A stretch of DNA of 64,000 bases from Oxytricha trifallax (Eukaryota; Ciliophora; Spirotrichea; Sporadotrichida; Oxytrichidae). The DNA lies in assembly GCA_000711775.1 (NCBI GenBank), contig ARYC01002471.1, positions 1 to 64,000 on the forward strand, read 5' to 3'. Below are positions 11,009-22,300 of the stretch, piece after piece. The notes below the pieces were generated by a model. The model was not told the origin of the DNA. It made no database searches and saw only the letters and a list, made by a program, of their open reading frames with translations. How positions within the stretch are numbered: the first letter of the stretch is position 1; every line of letters starts with the position of its first letter. Position numbers and translations under genes: made by a program.

Positions 11009-11025
11009 GGGTTTTGGGGTTTTGA
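11009..11025 (+). other. Internal telomere-like tract (G4T4)2G
   Basis: GGGGTTTTGGGGTTTTG followed by AAT, exactly as at the right end of TBE-D, but the preceding sequence is not a TBE end. The inverted partner near 32235-32250 has a degenerate version. It may be a relic TBE tip or a telomere-like end of the repeat itself. Confidence 0.7.
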
Positions 11026-11784
11026 ATTTTAGTTATTTACTTACTCGACAAGAAATAATTTTAAGCATCTTGATCTGCTTTGTTATTTCATTAAACTTTT
11101 TATTTTGACAATTCCAGCACAAGGTATCTCAACAAGTAACAAAGTACAAGAAGCAATAAAAATTAGTGTAAAATTTGGGTTGTGCGATCGTAAAAATCAT
11201 CAAATGACCTCTTTAATTTTATTGAGTAAAATTGAAACTTTATCCTAAATATTCTAGAAAAGGGCATTGCATTTTTACATCAGCACTTTAAATTTGCTTG
11301 ATTCTCTCTTCAAAGTCTTAATTACATATTTATATTGTATATAATATAAGTGTCAACTCTTAGTTGTCTAACTTTGAATATAAAAAAGTTGTCTAAATAA
11401 GACTTTTTCAAAGAAGTCATTGTCCGTTATAAAAATTCTTTAAATATATTTTCATATTCCCAAATCATGTTTTAATAATCACTAGCTGGTGAAAACATTG
11501 CCGATGTAAATAAAATAAATGTTATCTAAAATTATTTATTTTTGCTATGATTATTCAGAAATCGTCTAGGTACGATCTTTTAAAAAAGTCATGGCTCATA
11601 AATCTTAATTTTATATTTACAGATATTATAGTCACGGAATAGGTTTACTATTATGGTTGGGAAAGTGTTCGTATGAAATAGCATTTTTAATAAGTTAGAT
11701 GAGATTTTTTATATTCTCCATTTTAATCAAAAATTTTTTTTATTCAAATCCCTATTTATCCTTCTTCTATTCATTTACAGCATT
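11026..11784. other. AT-rich spacer
   Basis: No gene supported in either strand; only short open frames with AT-driven composition. Confidence 0.5.
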
Positions 11785-11792
11785 TCACAATT

Positions 11793-13940
11793 GGATGCCC
11801 CCCACATACCTGGAATTTTTTTTAATTCCAGTTTTAAATCTGGAACTTTTTTTAAAAACTGGAATTCCAGATCTGAGAAAAATGTTCAGATTTAAAACTG
11901 GAATTCCAGATTTAAATCTGGAACTTCAGATTTAAAACTAGTATATATCAGACTCAACTATGAAATTTGCTTTAAATTTTTTTAAATAAAAATCATTAAT
12001 AAATTTTGACATTTTTTATTTTTTATATTTTTAATTAGAATATTCTAAATTATAATATTTTTTGAAAAATTTTCAAACTGTGTAGGTATTTTTTATCTTA
12101 ATATTACTTTCAATTTGTATATATTATATTTAAAAAATTAATTTTCAATAAAATTATGATTTATAAGATAATAAGTCTTTTTAATAAATGAAAATTAATT
12201 GAAAATATAATGCAAATATTAATATAAAAAATATATATTTTTTAATAAATACATTTTCATAAAAAAGTTACTTTTGACATTCAAATGCATTTAGTGATGG
12301 TTAAAAAGTCTATAGACTTTTACTGCAAGTTTATGTGTTTTATTAATATCTATATATATATATAACATTTTAATTGAAATTCTATATGTAACTAGATTTC
12401 AAAATTTAGTTAAACTAACTTTATATATAGTATAATTAAGGGTTGAAACATAGACAAAATTACTTATATCTAGATATAATTAATAAATTTTATAAGGAAT
12501 TCTTAGTACTATAAGAACAATAATCTAATTAAAATTAGTAGATGATAAATTAATATATTTAATGATTAGTGTGCTTAACATTGCACTTTGGTAAACTTAT
12601 AATTCTGAATAGAATTGTCAAAATTAAACATAGACCCTCTAATCATAAATGATGACTTTTATGTGTAAACTAATTTTGGAAATTTGATTACACATGTAAA
12701 TTAAATTAAAATATTAACTATATATTAAATTAGTTTAAAATTAACATGGAGTCAAACTAAAAATTATAAAAATTAATGAATGTATAGATTATCAACCATA
12801 GTAGAACTATCTTTAGATAAAAATATATATTTAAAAAATATTCTTATAAAAATTAAAAGAGTAAGATCTTTATTATAATGATGAATTAAAGATTTATTTT
12901 ACTTAATATTAGATATAGTCAAATAGTTTAAACAATTTATTTTATTATATATTATAATAATTTTATCTGAACTTGAACGCAATGATCCAAGATTAATTCA
13001 GGTATATGTACCCATATGATAAAGTAACAAAAATAACATTTATATAACATAATTTTACTTAATAAAGGGTAACTAACAATTTCCATCATCCTTTATAAGT
13101 CTATGAATTTAAACTATTGCATTGCCATTATTATTGAAATATTCTCTAAAATCCAGATTTAAAAATATGAAATTCTTCATAATTAAAATCGTCAATGAAA
13201 AAGTCAAATAACTATAATTTAATTTTCAAATATAAGGATTATTTTTAAAATAATTACAATAAATTACAAAGTTATTAATAGGAGGTAAAAATTTTATACA
13301 AACTATTACTGATTACAGAAAAAGAGTTAATTTTTTGGATTAGATCGCTAAAATATATAATTAATAAACTGTAAATGTGTATTTCTTTATTATATACCAT
13401 TAAAATTTAAACTGTACTTATTATATGGGGTCACATACAATTCTATTACTATGTCAAAGTTACTTATAAAAGATTTCTAAAAAAACAACTGATAATTATT
13501 ATATAAAAAAATATTATAAAATAAAGGGTAGAAATTTTTTTAGAAAAATTTTTTTTTATTTTTATAATAGCACCTATTAATATATGCAAAATTTTGAAGA
13601 TTCATAATTGTCAAATATACTATATCATCAAGAATAATAGATTTAATTATTTATAAATATAAGATATATAAAAGAGTTTTTTTCTTAAAATAAATAATAA
13701 TTGGAGATATAAAATTAAAAAATTTTATTGATAATATTAATAGGAAAAAAATAAATCATTTGAATGAGGTTCCAGATCTGGAAAAAAAATTCCAGATTTA
13801 TATCTGGAATTCCAGTTCTAAATCTGGAATAACTAATTTTTTTTTTTGTTCCAGATTTAAAACTGGAATTTTTTTTCCAGATCTGGAATTCCAGTTTAAA
13901 ACTGGAATCAAAACAAATTCCAGGTATGTGGGGGGCATCC
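11793..13940. mobile_element. Non-coding DNA transposon, 2.15 kb, 8-bp target duplication
   Basis: Begins GGATGCCCCCCACATACC and ends in the mirror image. It is flanked by TCACAATT on both sides (11785-11792 and 13941-13948), an 8-bp direct duplication. The inner part of each end is a tandem array of AATTCCAGATTTAAAACTGG-type palindromic units (11810-11940 and 13768-13925). The interior is AT-rich and holds no gene I can support. An 8-bp duplication fits hAT-like (also P-like) transposases, none of which is encoded here, so this is probably non-autonomous. Confidence 0.85.
11810..11940. repeat. TTCCAG(A/T)TTTAAA iterons at the left end of the 8-bp-TSD element
   Basis: Six or more alternating copies of CTGGAATTCCAG and TTTAAATCTGGAA; the mirror array is at 13768-13925. 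Possible transposase-binding sites. Confidence 0.65.
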
Positions 13941-13948
13941 TCACAATT

Positions 13949-14785
13949 AAACACAATTCAACATATATATTCTATATTTTTAATCTTTTAAAATCGGAAT
14001 TCCTTTTAATTATTAATAATGAATTCTTTAAGTTTTTTTCTTTGTATTTTTAATTTTTTTAATTTTTTTTTTAACTTATTTTTTCTGTCTAAAATTTGAA
14101 TGTAATACTTAAAAGACTTAATGAAGTCAATGTTAACGAAAGATTTATATTTGATTTACATAAATTAATAAAAAGGATAATTAATCAAAATGTATTATAT
14201 ATAGTTGAATTTGAACATTTAAATGATTTACATTTATCATATTATATTTGAATATTAAGTATAAAAGTTATGTTTATTACAAAAATTATACCATATAACT
14301 CTTTTATAGATGTTAATTTTTAATTAAAATTTAAAAATTACAAATTTTATCAGATATTTTACTCTTGTGGGTTTTATACATAATAACTGCTGAGATTTTT
14401 CGTTTTGTAAATTCAATTAAACAATTAATTTTATTAAGATGTATTGCTGCATATAATTTTGAACATCTGAATGAATAATTATTATATAGAATGTTAAAAT
14501 AAACTAAGTTAAATTTAATAAATGAATATTTATATCAATAATAAAACAAACATTTATTATAATTAGATAAATAATATAAAATAGATCTAATTAGGAAGCA
14601 AGTTCATTTGTAAATTATTTATTATTGAAGAATTATTTACTTAAAATATTAATGAACAGTGATACTAAGTAAATCATATAATTATAGATAATTGAATTAT
14701 TAAAGGTATTTAGCATTTTATAAATTAAAGTTAGAACTGCAAGTCTTTCAATTTGAGGGAGTACTCCAGACTTACTTAGTTTTAG
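13949..14785. other. AT-rich spacer
   Basis: Nothing recognisable as a gene; about 20% GC. Confidence 0.5.
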
Positions 14786-14926
14786 ATTCAAAACCCCAAA
14801 ACCCTTTTAGTAGTTTGATTGAGTTTTTGATTGATAAAAGTAGACTATTAGTGCATACTATATTAGGGTTTTAATAGGGTTTATGTAGGGGATTAGGGTT
14901 TAAATGTAATGTAAATTAGTGTTTAA

Positions 14927-15972
14927 ATGCGAGGTTTGGGGTCAGTATATGACAGTGAGTATATAGATCTGCTGTTTAAGTTGCGTTATGGATTTGATGA
15001 TTACAGTGAATAACTCAAACCTATTTTAAATTACATTTCTATAGCAAGGCTGCTCCATAAATCTCCTGCTACTATTAGGTCTCACTGTCTATTAGCATTG
15101 AATTTAAAGAGATAGTAACTTTATTCTTTAGCCTAAGTGGCCTTAAAAGTTTTAGTAGCATCATGTTGATTATCTTATTAATGATAAATCTCTTGAATAC
15201 TGGGCTCATTTCTTTCTTGCATAAAGAGCTGTGATGTTTCATCGCCAATATCCTGAGCTTCATATCTCTGCTTAGCCTATAGCAAACATATATAAAAATA
15301 ATGGAATATCTTTCAAGACAGTCAATCGTATAAAGAGAGTGATTAACTTAAATGTTCCATTTTATAAGACTAATTTAAATTTTATATTCAATTAAATGCA
15401 GAGGGCTATTAATAATAATATCAAGTTCATACATGCTGAGGAGGCAGTATTCACTTTTAATACCTTCATATCAAGGTCTTGGTATAAAAGATATAGCAAC
15501 ATAGAAGTATATGATTTAAAGGTTAAGGTCAAACTCATGCTATTCTCGTGGAATAAGTGAAGATAGTGGCCTCGAGACCTATGTTATTCACTCTCGTTCT
15601 ATAAAGACTGAATAATATATTTAGTTCTTGCAATAACTCATAGAAAAGTACGCTGACAAAGAAATTATTCTATTCGTTGATAACTTGGCAGTTCATAAAA
15701 CTAAAGACTCAAGGAAGGAGTATGAAAGGCTAAACATAACACCTATATTTAATGAACTTTATAGCCCTAAGTTCAATGGTTCGATTAAATTTTGGTTATT
15801 GAAAGGTCATTATAAGAAATTGCTGCTCAACCATCTAATGCATGATTTAAAGATAAATACAGTCTATTTTATTAAGAGTGCTGCTAAGAGAGTCAGCGAT
15901 GAGAAAGCTAAAGTGTGCGCAAGAGAAGGGAGATTTTGTGTATATAAATAAGTTTTAGATTTAAACGAATGA
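14927..15972 (+). pseudogene. TBE-C DDE transposase, catalytic residues lost
   Basis: Starts MRGLGSVYDSEYIDLL as in TBE-B and ends at TGA 15970-15972 after ...VYKQVLDLNE. Several frame changes occur (the length is not a multiple of three). The first catalytic block reads FIHAEEAVF (Asp to Glu), the second ILFVDNLAVHK is intact, and the third reads SPKFNGSIKF, so the Glu is lost. With two of the three acidic residues changed and the frame broken it cannot be active. Confidence 0.85.
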
Positions 15973-15978
15973 ATAAGT

Positions 15979-16766
15979 TCACATATTAAATTTGTCCGTG
16001 AAAGGATTTGGCTTCTCTTTCTTTTCTTACTCTTAAGGCTTGCTTGGGCCTATGTTTCTTCTTTTAGTGCCAGCTCCTGAATCTATGTTCATCTCGTCTG
16101 GCTTTATAAATCTTTTAAGAGTCTCTTACTCAATTCATGCTTTACTTAAGACTTTCTCTCTCTGTTTAGTTTGCTTCGCTCTTTCATAAAGTATATAGCA
16201 GTACCAGGTTTTTCTATAAAGTAAGAAGACTAATCTTACTTTAGATGAATGGATGCTTCTGCAGTTTAGAGCCAGGTGTCGCTGATTTTAATTATCTGCT
16301 TCTCTTTTTTTTCAGGAGAGATGCTATAGCGTTTCTTGTGAGCTTCTTAAATAACTTCATTTAAGTACTCAGGTTTCAGAGTTGCAAGAAAACCAAAGAA
16401 GAAATTTCTCTCTGGTAACTTATTAGATAGTTGCAGCTTTGATGGAAGGTAGAGAGCAACATCTGGATCATTCATAGCATTATCATAGAGGTTTGTTACT
16501 GATATTTCAGGGTAGTTAGGTATCTCGATCATTCTGATTTCATTAGACTTAAAAGCTTTTTTCTCTTCACTTAGCAATGCCTTTAAGAATGATATTTTTG
16601 TTCCCTCCTGTGTTGGTAAGAACAATCTTACTATGGTTATTAAGTTAGTTATAAGTGAAAACTTACCTTACTGTACCAAGTATCTGTAATGGTCTTCTTT
16701 ACTTCTGAATTTTCCTTTTAAATCTTGAGATTAAATTCTCTTCATTGCATCATTCATAGATTCCAT
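15979..16766 (-). pseudogene. TBE-C 22-kDa protein gene
   Basis: ATG 16766 (MESMNDAMKRI), blocks FLPTQEGTKISFLKA, IEIPNYPEISVTNLY and PERNFFFGFLATLKPEY, and a terminal TGA at 15979-15981. The 26-nt intron is conserved at 16214-16239. Small deletions just upstream of the intron and near 16100 shift the frame, so it is decayed. It converges with the transposase gene, with 6 bases between the two stops. Confidence 0.8.
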
Positions 16767-17331
16767 TTGCTTCAAGTTTCTATAAATTTTTATGAAATTT
16801 AAAATTATGGATATTCATTCTAAACTTACTAAAATTTTACTACTTAATAGGGAGATCCACTTGGAGGTCATCCTGAATCACATATATATATATAGAAAAA
16901 GATAGAGGAACTTTCTCCAAGTTTAAGGGTTTGACTTCCATTTTTATCAAACTTTCTCCATTAAATTGCTCCTAATAATAATTAATTTAATTAGGTGTTG
17001 CTCCTAATTTATTTAAAACTTTATTAGGAGGTTAAATTAAAGTTCAAAACCGTATTAGGTGGTACATTAAAAAAATTAAATTAAAAAACTTCGTCTCCTA
17101 ATTTTGCAAGAACAAATTTAGGATGACCACCTAACTTTACAAAACATATTTAACTACATTTTAATATATAAAATGGATGAATTGGTATATAAAATATCTC
17201 AAAATTTAAAAAAAATTTAAACAAATGTGACGCACTCTATTCTTATCAAACCTCTCAAAATCTTTGAGGATTTGCTCTTACATTAATTTAAAGGTAGAAT
17301 TTATACAGCTTATTATTAATAGTATTTAAAA

Positions 17332-18778
17332 ATAAGCGGTAACTTACTTAGAAAAGCGGCATTGCTTGATGTTACCCAGCAAAAATTTTCTTCCATGAGT
17401 TGAAAGAAAATTGAGACTTGTGATGCCTCTTCCTAATATGAACCTGAAATTTTCTTACCTTAGGTCTCAGACTTAGAATAGCAATTTAATTGTAAAAGAA
17501 ATATGCAGAGAAAAGAAATATAGTATGAGGTACCAATAAAAATGGTTGAAGAAGAGGAAGAAATAAAAGAAATAAAGATAGATCATTTTTGTGAAGAGTG
17601 TTAGAAGAGCTCTACTTATAAATCTGCTCTCAAACGTCATATTTTAGAGCAGCATTCTAACAAACCCAAGCTCTATCTTAAGCATTATAAGATAGATGGA
17701 AAATATTTCTGCCCTTATTGTAATAAGTAATACAATCATTCAAGAGATCAAAAAGTTCACCTCGAAAAACAACATGGTAAGAAGTTTGATGTCATAGATC
17801 CTGAGACTGGTGAGTATTTCTTCAGAAAAGAAAGCCAAGAGACCCTTTAGAATCTTTGGAGCAAAGAGTAAAGAAAGAGAATAAACTCATTAAAGGAGTA
17901 AGAAACCTCCCTGCCTCTGAGATAGTAAAAACTACTCTCAAGATGTATGCACTCAAGATTCCAATATTGAATATAATCGGCCTAAATGAGTGCAAAAAAA
18001 GTTATCTAATTCTTGAGAATATTTTTGAGAAAAAAGTCATAACTGATAAGCAGTTTACTTACAAGATTTATGCATTCAATTACTTTAAATCCGATGACAA
18101 GTATCAAATAGAGTTTGTCAAAGAGTATCAAGCTCTTACTAAAGCAAGGGATAGACACAGCAGATTTATAGTTAAACTTGAAGCAATTCTCCTTGCTTAA
18201 AATCAAGTAGCTTTTCGCCAACCTTTATACTAAATGACATTAATAGACTATATCCAAGACTAAAGGTGTCCAAAGTAACAACCTCTTATTCTAACAAATG
18301 TCTGCAAAGGTATTGAGGAGCTGCATACTTTAGGATACGTGCACAGAGATTTAAAGCCAGAAAACATTATGCTTGACTTTTCACCATTTAGAGTGGTAAT
18401 AATAGACTTAAATAGATCGTAGAGAGTTGAGGCTTCAGGACTGGCCAACGTTCGTGGCACTTCTGGATATTTTCCAGAGAGAGAAGACTGGAGGGATGTA
18501 GATATAAGCTGGGATATCTGGTTCTCTAGCAGCAATAATAATAGAGTGGGATATGCAAATAAATGACTACTACATTTGTAGATGAGAAAAAGATTCAAAG
18601 CAAAGAATCCAGCAGTATCTAGAGCAAAATAAGATTAAAGGTAAAATGAAAGATATGGCTGAGCAAATTATCCTGAAGTAAAAACAGAGCAGATCATACA
18701 ATCAACTACATAATTAGTTGGTTTGGAGAAATTAAGTTTAGAAAGTTGCCTCATGATGGCAAGGAACTGTTTGAGTGA
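17332..18778 (+). pseudogene. TBE-C zinc-finger/kinase protein
   Basis: Two C2H2 fingers are clear: HFCEECQKSSTYKSALKRH near 17580-17650 and FCPYCNKQYNHSRDQKVH near 17705-17770. The kinase core has YVHRDLKPENIML at about 18335-18375, VIIDLNRSQR in place of DFG/DFN, and GTSGYFPEREDW. The start codon of TBE-B (ATG) is ATA here. Frame changes occur near 17860, 18210-18300 and 18520. Ends TGA 18776-18778. Same family as the genes in TBE-A, -B and -D. Confidence 0.8.
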
Positions 18779-18940
18779 ATATTTAAAATGAAACACCTAA
18801 AATACACACTAATTTACATTACATTTAAACCCTAATCCCCTACATAAACCCTATTAAACCTAATATAGTATGCACTAATAGTCTACTTTTATCAATAAAA
18901 AACTCAATCAAACTACTGAAAGGGTTTTGGGGTTTTGATT

Positions 18941-19690
18941 AGTGAGATTAGAACAGTGAGATAGACTTGACCATTGTTTTATTAGTTATTTTATTTTACA
19001 GGTGGATTTTCGAATATTAAATGGCAAATTACACAATTTGTACAAACAACATTAATGTAGATATGTTTTTATGATTTGTACCAAGGAAGTAAGCAATAAA
19101 TTCGAATTTAATACTATTTACTTCGTTCATTTAATATTCACAGCAGCAAAATCAAAGCGTTTATCGGGTTTACTTATTAATAAATTAAACTATTACTTAT
19201 TTAAAGGGGGTATTTTAAATCTTAAGTAATACCCGATGACCTTAAAAACTTTAAGATAAAGACAGTTTTTTTCGAAATTAAATGCTAATAATTGAAAAGT
19301 GATTTTAAAAACTAATTAAGCTATTAATTTAAATAATGTGATTTATATGTTAAAATTATATCGATAAAATTTAGAAAATTCATAAATATGATAAAAATAA
19401 TTTAAAAGCAAATTTTTATAATACATTTTCAATCATTTAATTAATGACTCTAATCAGAATATGATCTTGTTAACTTAACTAATTAGAATCGCAATTTTCT
19501 TAAAAACTTTCTTTTTTTTATACTAATAATAATAATTGAATCTAAAAATCACATTCTAAATATGATTTCATAGTTAAATTGTCATTAATTAAATAAATTT
19601 ATCTTTATTAAAAAGGTTTCTATTTACAAAATTATAATAATTTTGAATATTTAATTCATATTAATAAAGAAATGTAAGATGTTTTAGATT
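18941..19690. other. AT-rich spacer
   Basis: No gene supported. The first ~200 bp after TBE-C have slightly more GC, the rest about 20%. Confidence 0.45.
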
Positions 19691-22020
19691 GTTAGATTGC
19701 CCCAATCTCCCATTATTTATAGATAAAATTTAATAAAGCAAATTAAAAATTTGTCTTTACGAAGGTTCATGCTGGTGAAGGAAGCAAGCAAGAAGAAAAG
19801 AAAAGTAAAGGGAATCAGCAGTTTTTATTGGTTATAAATATGAAGGTAAATTGAGAAAGTAATATAGCTATTCTTACTTTGCCATCTCCGCTTTTACCAA
19901 TAAGTAATTATGTTTATTTTGTTTATAAATTTATTCATTTTTGACAATCAGATCAAGTCTTTCAATAGTTTGCAGGATAAATTAAGAATTTATTGTTACG
20001 ATCAGTGATCAAGCAGTTATGAAATGAATACCACGTTTAATAACTGGATAAAACTTTACACATTCCCTGTAGCGATCAACAGTTGTCACTGGGGATTGAA
20101 AATATGGGTCTGATCAACAACCAATATACATGCATAACTAGTTACTAATCAGACTCTTCATTATGTTACTACTTATAAACTGTGAAAATTAATAGGATCT
20201 AACCTTCAATATCAATTCTGTTAAGGCAATCATTCTATTAATTTCAATCTAAAATAGAAATTTTAAGCTTGGTTATCACACTAAACTAATAAATTCCTTC
20301 ATACTTTTATCAATAAATTAATATTTAATATCAATTATTATTATCTAGAATTGGTGAATTAATTACTTATATACTTAATTGATGTTTATTCTATATCTTC
20401 GATATCAGCTTAGTTTGGTAATTATTTTCAAATAATAATTCAATTTAAAATTGGACCAGTTTTATATTGTTGCTTTCATTTTTTAGAAAAAAGAGTTGTA
20501 TTAGTGAAATTTATATTCAAAATCTTATAAATCTTTTTTATTAATATAAATTTGAATAACTTACGTTAAAGCTATCTTGTTAACAGTCTTACTATAAAAG
20601 GTGATCAATTAGTTATTGTATTCCTATAAAATTAGATAGTGGAGGCAATATCGGATTCTACGCTGCTTAAATCTAACGTTTTTAGCTGAATTATTGATAT
20701 TTTCTATTAATATTTTGCCTTTTCTCCAATAAATCCATGACTATAGTTATATATTAAAAGGAATTTCTTAAATTTTAATTCCTTCGTTTTATGAGATATC
20801 CTTTTAATACTACTATTCTTTAATCAATTTGAAGCTGCAACTAGAAACTTGGCTTTTCCTCAATCTAGAATGTCGTTTTCCTTCACCTATTCGAACTCTT
20901 GCAACATTAGTCTCCTGCAGTAACAGTAGCAATGTACCTCACCTTTATCATATGAGCACATTCTCGTGTATTTCATCTCACTTAACTAAGTAAAAATTAA
21001 ATAAATTTGTCTATATATCTATTTACCTTTACATTATTATTTTAATTATAAATCAAACATTCATTAAATGCATTTTAACATTTTAGTAAGCAAGATCTCT
21101 GCAGTACTCACTGAGACACGTAAACTAAATGCTATTGAGTTGATTAGTATGTCAATTACAGTCTTAGCAGTTGGCACAGCTTTAAATGGAGAGAAAATTC
21201 TAATTCTTTTGTGCTGCAATTTTGCAATACTAATCAATAAATAGAAAGTGATCTATTAATTACAAAGAAACTTAATTAAAATATATACTATTGAAATATA
21301 TTTAATAATGTAATAGTTTGAATAAGTAATCCTTATTTAAAACAATCGTTTGACAGCGTGAAGAAGCTCTCTTAGAGGAAATGATAAGTGAAGGTGAGTG
21401 ACGATTACCATCTTGAATAAACTGATACGGCATAATGCACACAGAGTTAAGCAATATACCCTTTAAGTTGATTCATTCCTAAAATCATTTAGCAGATAAC
21501 TTAAAAAAAGAAACAAATGAAACTGCTAATTAAAGACATTTTAAATTAATTATATAATTTATATTATTTTTTTCAAATATATGCTTAAAATTCAATTAGT
21601 TCAGATGAAATGGTTTAGAAAAGCCCAAGGATGCTTAAGACTACTTAAGTAATTGAATGATACAATGTATTTCTCAACAGAAGAGCTTGGTTTATATGCA
21701 GATGAAACTTCAAAACTAGCTCTTTCGTGGAAAGCTATGACAATAAACTTTAGATGTTCTACTCTATTTTTCATGCCACTTCTATTTATTTTGTTTTATA
21801 TATAGAAATAATACACTTAAATGAATATATATTTATAAATAAGATAAAGACATTCCTTTAGATAAAGTAAATGCAAGAATAGATAACCAAGAGGTACACT
21901 CCAAGTTCCGTGTTTTGACACGATGATGGCGTACTTCTTGTCATCCTACAACTCAATCAGGCCCCTTTAATAATCTAATAAACTTTTAAAGTGTGTAAAT
22001 AAGAAGAAAATCATATAAAG
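19691..22020. other. Cluster of GC-richer coding-like islands (putative MDSs)
   Basis: Short islands of higher GC alternate with AT-rich gaps: 19740-19850 (+, reading HAGEGSKQEEKKSKGNQQ), 20000-20110 (+), 20865-20975 (-, reading YDKGEVHCYCYCRRLML), 21075-21190 (+, reading LNAIELISMSITVLAVGTAL), 21345-21410 (+), 21608-21815 (+, reading STEELGLYADETSKLALSW then a hydrophobic stretch), and 21880-21990. Frames on both strands separated by AT-rich gaps are what a scrambled, IES-interrupted germline gene would look like. I recognise no family, and the islands are too short to prove coding. Confidence 0.35.
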
Positions 22021-22300
22021 GCAAGACTTGATAGATTTAATATAAATATTTATATTTCTTAAACTCGATGAGATTAAATATTTATTTGGATTATAAGAAT
22101 GTAATAAATGGGCAATTTTTTATCGGGAATTTAAAATTTTATAAGAGTCTATCCATTGGAAAAATAATATCAATAGTATTAATATATTTAAAGTTATTAT
22201 TTAAATTAAAATGAAATTTTAATAGATTTATAATTAATACAAAGGTAATAGTTATTAAATAATTTAAGATATATATAATGATTTCTAAATATTTATAAAA
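22021..22300. other. AT-rich spacer
   Basis: Nothing seen. Confidence 0.4.

Larger units (their letters stand above)
9050..11025 (+). repeat. Left copy of a ~2-kb inverted repeat (U-left)
   Basis: The sequence matches, inverted, two blocks on the right: 38395-38945 and 32235-33645. Landmarks: CAATCAAGTTGTT at about 9123 and 38860-38880; AGAAATTTGGG at 9250 and 38735; the hairpin TTCACCA/TGGTGAA at 9745 and 33495; and GAAGTTACTTAC at 10700 and 32530. Similarity looks like 70-80% by eye. No coding frame is evident. It is either a terminal repeat of a ~30-kb element or one of two opposed copies of a non-coding family. The inner end carries a G4T4 tract. Confidence 0.65.
14789..18937 (+). mobile_element. 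TBE-C: complete TBE transposon, ~4.15 kb
   Basis: C-A4C4-A4-CCC left end, GGG-T4-G4-T4-G right end, ATT duplicated on both sides (14786-14788 and 18938-18940). Same family as TBE-A and -B by end sequence. Gene order is transposase (+), 22-kDa protein (-), zinc-finger/kinase (+). It is inserted inside the region bounded by the U repeats. All three genes are damaged. Confidence 0.93.

Noticed and set aside
11009-11025. Chromosome end or macronuclear telomere
   Set aside because: The tract is internal, only two repeats long and flanked by ordinary AT-rich DNA on both sides.
13760-14053. Plus and minus ORFs over the CCAGATTTAAAACTGG arrays
   Set aside because: They read the palindromic iterons of the 8-bp-TSD element; repetitive peptide, not coding.
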